A stretch of 64,000 nt of DNA from Acutalibacter sp. 1XD8-36 (lineage in GTDB: Bacteria > Bacillota > Clostridia > Oscillospirales > Acutalibacteraceae): positions 310,001 to 374,000 of the forward strand of contig NZ_QZDU01000001.1 of assembly GCF_009917525.1 (NCBI RefSeq), in the 5' to 3' direction. The notes beneath the pieces are model-generated. The model was not told where the DNA came from and ran no database searches. It saw nothing but the letters and a program-made list of their open reading frames with translations. Shown piece after piece: positions 59,439 through 64,000 of this stretch. The position numbers were made by a program, and so were the translations under genes. Every line of letters starts with the position of its first letter. Positions within the stretch are counted from its first letter, which is position 1.

Positions 59439-60782
59439 TTATGACTCAGCCAGCATCATCTTCATAGTTGTATATGTCTTATGAACCGCACGGCGTATGC
59501 TGTCCTCTGTGGCGTCATCAGCACTACAGGCTTCTATCAGAGCGTTCTCCGCCTCGCGGTCCAGGGGAGTATAGAACTTTACGGAATCTATGCGGTCTCG
59601 GGCCATTTGGTACTGCTCGAAGTTCCAATCATTCATAAACCATGGGCCTCCCTCCCACATAAAGCGGTTATCTGAGTTCCCGGCCTCCATGTCCATGGGC
59701 ATTCCCTGTAATAAATAATACATCTCATTGCTCCGCTGGTCATTGCGCGAAAGCAGCTTATCCAGAACGGCAAAAGCCATTTCCTGGTGCTCCGTGTTTC
59801 GATTGACTGCACCATAGCTGCTGATTCCCGCTGTAATGCCTCCTGTTTTATTTGGGCCAGCGACGATAATTACCTCGTCCTCAGTGGATTGAGTGGCAAA
59901 ATTCTGGTTGCACAGGATTCCGCCTACCCAACGCATGACACCGCTTTCTCCGCGAATGTCGTCATAGCCTCCAGCCTTGTTTGTCTGCTCTAACTCATGA
60001 TAATTCATTGCCAGGTCAAATAGCTCATCTTCTGTAAAGCTAAGCTCTTCCTCTACAAAATCAGCCGGCTTGCCCAGGTACATTAAGAGATTATCGCGAA
60101 TAGGCCTTGCCATATAGTCAAGCAACGGGTCTTCAGCTGCTATCATATCCTCTTGGGTTTTAGGCAGCGGGTTTGGCAGCTTGTAGTCCTCCTTCAGACA
60201 GGTGGAAGCAGTTATCACATAGGTAATTGGCAGAATCTGCTGTCCCTCCTCATTTTTACCTGCTTCCATTACTACAGGCAGCAGCTTGTCAAAGTCAGTA
60301 AACTGAGCGTCCTTAATGTAGTTATCCAACGGCAGAAACAGCTTGTTTTTCATAGCCTTCTCTGGGTATGGAAACATGCAGCCCTCAGAGGTGTTCAGCA
60401 GGTTTCCCATATAGCAATCCACGATAAATACATCGGCGCCCTTGCCTGACATAAGCTCAATCCCTGCTCGAGTGATAAAATTTGAGCGGTCTGGCTCTTG
60501 TGTCGGAACATACTCCATCTTCAGCTCATAATCTGCCATGCCAGATATGCCCAATAAAGACTCATGGATATCACTGCCTGGATTGCGTTCAGCGAAGTCG
60601 CATAGCACGGTGAGCGTGGGCTTTTCCTTCCCGCCTTCAGCCGTACCCGATTTGCCGCTGCCCTGGGATTCAGGGCCAGTATGAGCGCTGTTCTCTTTCT
60701 GAGCGCAGGCCGTGATGATGGCACATAAAAGTGCAATAAAAAGCAATAATGCAGTAAGTTTAATATGGTTAGTCTTTTTCAT
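59439..60782 (-). CDS. Extracellular solute-binding lipoprotein (paralogue 1, operon head)
   Basis: 447 residues, ATG behind GGAGGAACAAAAA. Signal TALLLFIALLCAIITAC, a Ser/Gly-rich linker (ENSAHTGPESQGSGKSG), then LTVLCDFAERNPG, MKYVPTQEPDRSNFITRAGIELMSGKGADVFIVD, ISSYGAVNRNTEHQEMAFAVLDKLL. Ends VHKTYTTMKMMLAES. First gene of the run of five; no convincing promoter was found in 60783-60900. Confidence 0.85.
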   Translation of the reverse strand: MKKTNHIKLTALLLFIALLCAIITACAQKENSAHTGPESQGSGKSGTAEGGKEKPTLTVLCDFAERNPGSDIHESLLGISGMADYELKMEYVPTQEPDRSNFITRAGIELMSGKGADVFIVDCYMGNLLNTSEGCMFPYPEKAMKNKLFLPLDNYIKDAQFTDFDKLLPVVMEAGKNEEGQQILPITYVITASTCLKEDYKLPNPLPKTQEDMIAAEDPLLDYMARPIRDNLLMYLGKPADFVEEELSFTEDELFDLAMNYHELEQTNKAGGYDDIRGESGVMRWVGGILCNQNFATQSTEDEVIIVAGPNKTGGITAGISSYGAVNRNTEHQEMAFAVLDKLLSRNDQRSNEMYYLLQGMPMDMEAGNSDNRFMWEGGPWFMNDWNFEQYQMARDRIDSVKFYTPLDREAENALIEACSADDATEDSIRRAVHKTYTTMKMMLAES

Positions 60783-60901
60783 TTTTTGTTCCTCCTTATA
60801 TATGCCATATTATGGCCTTTTAATAGTTTATACATATAAGAAGTCAGGCTTTTGATATTTGGTTGCATGAAAACTAAATTTTTTTAATTTTTATATAAAA
60901 T

Positions 60902-60942
60902 AAAGAGAGATGCTATTTCTCACAGAAATAACATCTCTCTTT
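60902..60942 (-). terminator. Terminator of tRNA-Leu(GAG)
   Basis: 19-bp near-perfect inverted repeat around a 3-nt loop (AAAGAGAGATGT.. / ..ATCTCTCTTT) directly behind the tRNA on the minus strand, followed by TTTATTTTAT. Confidence 0.85.
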
Positions 60943-60943
60943 T

Positions 60944-61027
60944 TGGTGCGCGAGACGGGACTTGAACCCGTACGCCATAGGCACACGCACCTCAAACGTG
61001 CCTGTCTGCCAGTTCCAGCACTCGCGC
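60944..61027 (-). tRNA. tRNA-Leu(GAG)
   Basis: 84 nt, class II. Acceptor GCGCGAG with CTCGCGC; anticodon stem CACGT/GCGTG with loop TTGAGGT, anticodon GAG; T-arm GGTTCAAGTCC; CCA encoded. Confidence 0.92.
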
Positions 61028-61040
61028 AACTACGAGAGTT

Positions 61041-61069
61041 ATTATAGCACTTTATTGTCGGGTTGTCAA
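61041..61069 (-). promoter_or_regulatory. Consensus promoter of tRNA-Leu(GAG)
   Basis: Minus strand TTGACA (61064-61069), 17-bp spacer, TATAAT (61041-61046), the full consensus. Confidence 0.9.
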
Positions 61070-61232
61070 TCGGCTTTTACAATATTATTTCAAAATTTTT
61101 ACTTCTCCTAATAAATCCAATAACCGAAAGCAATTTGCATAAGCAGCAAAAACATACTTACCGGCAGTTTCTTTTGGCTCGTATAGGCCGCCGTCACACA
61201 GGCTCTAAGCATCAATAAATTGAAAAACCATG

Positions 61233-61261
61233 TTGACAAACCACACCCGCAAGTGTAAAAT
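61233..61261 (+). promoter_or_regulatory. Promoter of the antiporter gene
   Basis: Plus strand TTGACA (61233-61238), 17-bp spacer, TAAAAT (61256-61261). The ~60-nt leader has a small hairpin CCGGC/GCCGG. Nothing else is evident between the tRNA promoter and here. Confidence 0.8.
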
Positions 61262-61327
61262 ATATAAGGTTTTGTCTATTTCCGGCGCTTTGCCGGGTCT
61301 ATCTATTATGAAAGAGGGACTATTGAT

Positions 61328-62593
61328 ATGATTATGCTATTGAGTATCTCTGTAGCGCTTGTGGCCGGATTAATAATGACCCGGTTATTCAAGCGCTTTC
61401 ATCTGCCGGACGTCACCTCGTACCTTATCGCCGGAGTGCTGCTTGGCCCATGCATTATCGGGCGGCTGGGCATCCCAGGGGTTGGGTTCACCAGCTTTGA
61501 ACTGGTAGATTCCCTGCAGCCCATCTGCGATGTGGCCCTAGGCTTTATCGCCTTCGCCATTGGCAGCGAGTTTAGGCTCTCCTCCCTGCGTACTACCGGC
61601 CGTGCCGCTGTCATAGTTGGCATCTTCCAGGCCTTTGTCGCTACGCTTTTGGTGGACGCTGCGCTTTTGGTACTGCACATCTTCCTGGGAGACAAACTTC
61701 CTGTCTCCGCAGCCATAACCCTTGGCGCCATTGCTGCGGCAACTGCCCCTGCCGCCACTTTGATGGTGGTACGGCAGTATAAGGCTAAGGGACCTGTTAC
61801 TGATATCCTGCTGCCTGTGGTCGCCCTGGATGATGCTGTCGGTCTTGTGATATTCGCCGTATCCTTCGGCGCTGCACAGGCCATGGAAACCAATAGCGCC
61901 AACATAGCTTCAATAATATTCGAGCCGCTGCTTGAGATTGTTCTGTCCGTAGCCCTCGGCGCGCTGCTTGGATGGGTGCTCACCTTTATGGAGCGCTGGT
62001 TCCAGTCCAACCGCAACCGTGTGGCAATGATAGCCGGATTTATAGTCCTTGCGGTAGCCATGTCCATGCTCTCCTTTGAGATTGGCTCTGTGCACGTAAA
62101 GTTCTCCTCCCTTCTGGTGTGCATGATGCTTGGTACCGTATTCTGCAATACCTGCGGCGGCTCAGAGGACCTGATGGGCCGGGCCGACAAGTGGTCTGCT
62201 CCCCTATTGACCCTGTTCTTTGTACTCAGCGGCGCGGAACTGCATCTTAATGTATTCACCGACTTTGCCATTGTAGGCATTGGGCTTATGTATATACTCT
62301 CCCGCTCTATAGGCAAATACCTTGGCTCCATGTTCAGCAGTAAATTCGCCGGATGCTCGCCGGAGATACAGAAGTACCTTGGCATAACCCTCCTGCCACA
62401 GGCGGGCGTAGCGCTTGGTATGGCCTCCCAGGTTGGGGCGCTTAGCGAGATAGGCTCCACCATTCGCAGCATTGTACTGTTTGGCGTGCTAATCTATGAG
62501 CTGGTTGGTCCCACGCTCACAAAGATGGCCCTTACCGCCGCTGGAGATATCAAACCGAAAGAAACTAAACCAGCTACTGCCGCTACTAAATAA
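61328..62593 (+). CDS. CPA2-family cation:proton antiporter
   Basis: 421 residues, 11-13 membrane helices. Na/H exchanger-like domain of the KefB/GerN sort: VTSYLIAGVLLGP, LGFIAFAIGSEF, AAITLGAIAAATAPAATLMVVRQY, and LDDAVGLVIFAVSF with the adjacent aspartates of the ion site. No RCK/TrkA-N domain follows; the tail is a short Lys/Pro/Ala stretch. Likely Na+ or K+/H+ exchange in the membrane. Confidence 0.92.
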   Translation: MIMLLSISVALVAGLIMTRLFKRFHLPDVTSYLIAGVLLGPCIIGRLGIPGVGFTSFELVDSLQPICDVALGFIAFAIGSEFRLSSLRTTGRAAVIVGIFQAFVATLLVDAALLVLHIFLGDKLPVSAAITLGAIAAATAPAATLMVVRQYKAKGPVTDILLPVVALDDAVGLVIFAVSFGAAQAMETNSANIASIIFEPLLEIVLSVALGALLGWVLTFMERWFQSNRNRVAMIAGFIVLAVAMSMLSFEIGSVHVKFSSLLVCMMLGTVFCNTCGGSEDLMGRADKWSAPLLTLFFVLSGAELHLNVFTDFAIVGIGLMYILSRSIGKYLGSMFSSKFAGCSPEIQKYLGITLLPQAGVALGMASQVGALSEIGSTIRSIVLFGVLIYELVGPTLTKMALTAAGDIKPKETKPATAATK

Positions 62594-62609
62594 TTATATG
62601 CAGATACTA

Positions 62610-62645
62610 AAAGCACACTCCAAACTGAGGAGTGTGCTTTCTTTA
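62610..62645. terminator. Bidirectional terminator
   Basis: AAAGCACACTCC/GGAGTGTGCTTT (62610-62640), 12-bp perfect stem with 7-nt loop; CTTTCTTT behind it on plus and TTTTAG on minus. Serves the convergent antiporter and GNAT genes. Confidence 0.85.
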
Positions 62646-62682
62646 TGCAGATACTTCAAATATGTGCAGATATTCATGCTCC

Positions 62683-63270
62683 TTAGGTCGGCAGGTGCGC
62701 CTGAGCATTAGCCTCCAGGCCGTTTATGTAATCTACTCTCAGTATTGAGTAGCAGACATCATCGCATATCCTGCCATCGAAGCGCTTGCAGGCCCAAGGC
62801 ACTATCCCCTCAAACCTGAAGCCGCATTTCTCAATTACCCGCTTGGAGCGCTCATTATCTGCATAATGGCTGACAGCCAGGACGTCCACCTTCTTCTTCT
62901 CGAAGGCATATGTTATCATGGCCGCCAGTGCCTCTGTCATATAACCTCTGCCCCACTGGTCCCGGCGCAGCTCATATCCCACGGAGAGGCTGTTCACATG
63001 AAACCTTCTGAGGTCGCTCTGAAACTTGAACCGGCCTATCACCTCGCCTGTTTCCCGCAGAACTATGGCATAACATAGGTCGTTGCGCATATCTCTTGAG
63101 AACATGGCTGAAGCCGCCTCCATACTGTTCGCGGGCTGGCAGCCCGCAGGCACCATCACCTCCGGGTCGGAGATAATAGGCACATAGGCCCGAAAGTCCT
63201 TGTGCTCCCACCGGCGCAAAAGTAGCCGCTGAGTCTCAACGCCTCCCCTGAGCCGTTGAAAAAGTTTCAT
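62683..63270 (-). CDS. GNAT acetyltransferase, RimJ/RimL-like
   Basis: 195 residues. TQRLLLRRWEHKDFRAYVPI start, AIVLRETGEVIGRFKF, VGYELRRDQWGRGYMTEALAAMITYAF (acetyl-CoA loop), SHYADNERSKRVIEKCGFRFEGIVPW. The type that acetylates N-termini of ribosomal proteins or antibiotics; substrate unknown. It lies 24 bp behind the RNA methyltransferase. Confidence 0.9.
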   Translation of the reverse strand: MKLFQRLRGGVETQRLLLRRWEHKDFRAYVPIISDPEVMVPAGCQPANSMEAASAMFSRDMRNDLCYAIVLRETGEVIGRFKFQSDLRRFHVNSLSVGYELRRDQWGRGYMTEALAAMITYAFEKKKVDVLAVSHYADNERSKRVIEKCGFRFEGIVPWACKRFDGRICDDVCYSILRVDYINGLEANAQAHLPT

Positions 63271-63294
63271 CTAATACCCTCTTATCCTTATACC

Positions 63295-64000
63295 TTAGGT
63301 TGTTTTATAATACTGATAGAACTGGCAGCGTATCATCCCGTTATAGAGCTTGCGGCGCTTGTCCGCTCTGCGCCCAAACAGGTCCTCAAAGTCCTCATCT
63401 GGGGTTATGACGCCATAGCTCCATCCCCTCTTGGGCATAAAAATCCGTCCTATCTGCCGGTAAATGTCCTGGGCAGTTTTCTGGTCCATAAGCCTCTGAC
63501 CATATGGCGGGTTACAGACTACACAGCCATATTCAGTGGACCGCTCAAAGTCTTTGATATCCTGAACTCTGGCAGTAACATTTACACCTGCCCTTTTAGC
63601 ATTCTCCCGGGTAAGCTCAACGGCCTCAGGGTCGATGTCATAGCCGGTGGCTGTAAATCCGGTATCTCTGCGCTCCATGCTTTTGGCACGGTCGCGTTCA
63701 CGCTCCCATACACCAGCCGGGGTCTGTTCCCACACCTCTGCCTGAAACCGCCGCCCAATGCCCGGTGCAATGTTCTGAGCCATAGTTGCCGCCTCAATCA
63801 GCAGAGTCCCCGACCCACAGAACGGGTCATAAAATGTAGCGTCTGACCGCAGCCTGGATAACTTGACTAGAGCAGCCGCAAGAGTTTCCTTAATCGGCGC
63901 GGCGTTGGAAGCGGGCCTATATCCCCGCTTATGCAGCCCCGCACCGCTGGTATCTAAAACCACGCTCACCTGGTCCTTCATGATGCGGAACCTGATACGG
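63295..64000 (-). CDS. RlmL-type 23S rRNA methyltransferase, 5' part outside window
   Basis: The open frame continues through the window edge (RIRFRI before MKDQVSVVLDTSGAGLHKRGYR), so the N-terminal THUMP part is not seen. Present: DTSGAGLHKRGYRPASNAAPIKETLAAAL, motif I FYDPFCGSGTLLIEAA, TGYDIDPEAVELTRENAKRAGV, motif IV VVCNPPYGQRL. This is the RlmL/YpsC group that makes N2-methylguanosine in 23S rRNA. Confidence 0.9.
   Translation of the reverse strand, partial: RIRFRIMKDQVSVVLDTSGAGLHKRGYRPASNAAPIKETLAAALVKLSRLRSDATFYDPFCGSGTLLIEAATMAQNIAPGIGRRFQAEVWEQTPAGVWERERDRAKSMERRDTGFTATGYDIDPEAVELTRENAKRAGVNVTARVQDIKDFERSTEYGCVVCNPPYGQRLMDQKTAQDIYRQIGRIFMPKRGWSYGVITPDEDFEDLFGRRADKRRKLYNGMIRCQFYQYYKTT

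Noticed and set aside
60783-60900. Promoter of the binding-protein array
   Set aside because: AT-rich with several TATAAA/CATAAT-like hexamers, but none has a fitting -35 at 16-18 bp.
61399-62472. 357-codon open frame on the minus strand opposite the antiporter gene
   Set aside because: It is the shadow of a high-GC, membrane-protein coding frame; composition is Ser/Arg/Pro-rich, no family motif, and no RBS or promoter in that direction.
1-64000. CRISPR arrays, insertion sequences, rRNA, replication origin
   Set aside because: No regularly spaced direct repeats, no transposase motifs with terminal inverted repeats, no rRNA-like stretches and no DnaA-box clusters were recognised.

Overview
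The window reads as chromosomal DNA from a low-to-mid-GC Gram-positive anaerobe of the Clostridia, most likely an Oscillospirales/Ruminococcaceae-type gut bacterium. The grounds are a Gram-positive PolC polymerase, short HisG with HisZ, the MEP isoprenoid pathway, SipW and class B/C sortases, AgrC/LytTR signalling, DUF3795 proteins and near-consensus sigma-A promoters with 17-bp spacers. No rRNA, CRISPR array, intact prophage or insertion sequence was seen. Most genes lie on the minus strand.

Layout. 49-825: a YdcF-like membrane protein with its own promoter. 9616 down to 987: a compact histidine operon (hisZ-G-D-orf-C-B-radicalSAM-A::I-E, then a shrunken methyltransferase and a DUF3795 protein) ending in a strong terminator. 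hisH and hisF are absent, and a radical SAM gene occupies the usual hisH place. 23900 down to 9727: a long co-directional housekeeping run (DUF3795, pyrH, frr, uppS, cdsA, GNAT, dxr, rseP, ispG, hydrolase, phosphatase-like, polC, S66 peptidase). 24049-24912: class II aldolase, divergent from a structured RNA (25065-25208) and tRNA-Ala. Behind the tRNA lie decayed remnants of a serine recombinase and of a glycosidase.

28126-48016 is the most unusual part. One unbroken minus-strand run combines (a) a sortase-C pilus module with major pilin, minor pilin, a 1566-residue LPETG adhesin carrying His/Cys repeats, an active and an apparently inactive signal peptidase; (b) a SipW / TasA-like / sortase-B module; and (c) type IV pilus-like parts (PilT, GspF/PilC and four small one-helix proteins). 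Two tandem promoters precede it. Next to it are a lone receiver protein, an AgrC-like histidine kinase and a LytTR response regulator. Direct repeats with 21-22-bp spacing, typical of LytTR sites, lie in both promoter regions, so this two-component system is the likely controller of the appendage locus.

52083-60782: a sugar-type ABC importer with five tandem paralogous lipoprotein binding proteins (one a pseudogene) that all end in the same LAES tail, two permeases, no ATPase and an unknown membrane protein. The right end holds two tRNA-Leu genes with consensus promoters, a CPA2 antiporter, a GNAT and the start-truncated end of an RlmL-type RNA methyltransferase.
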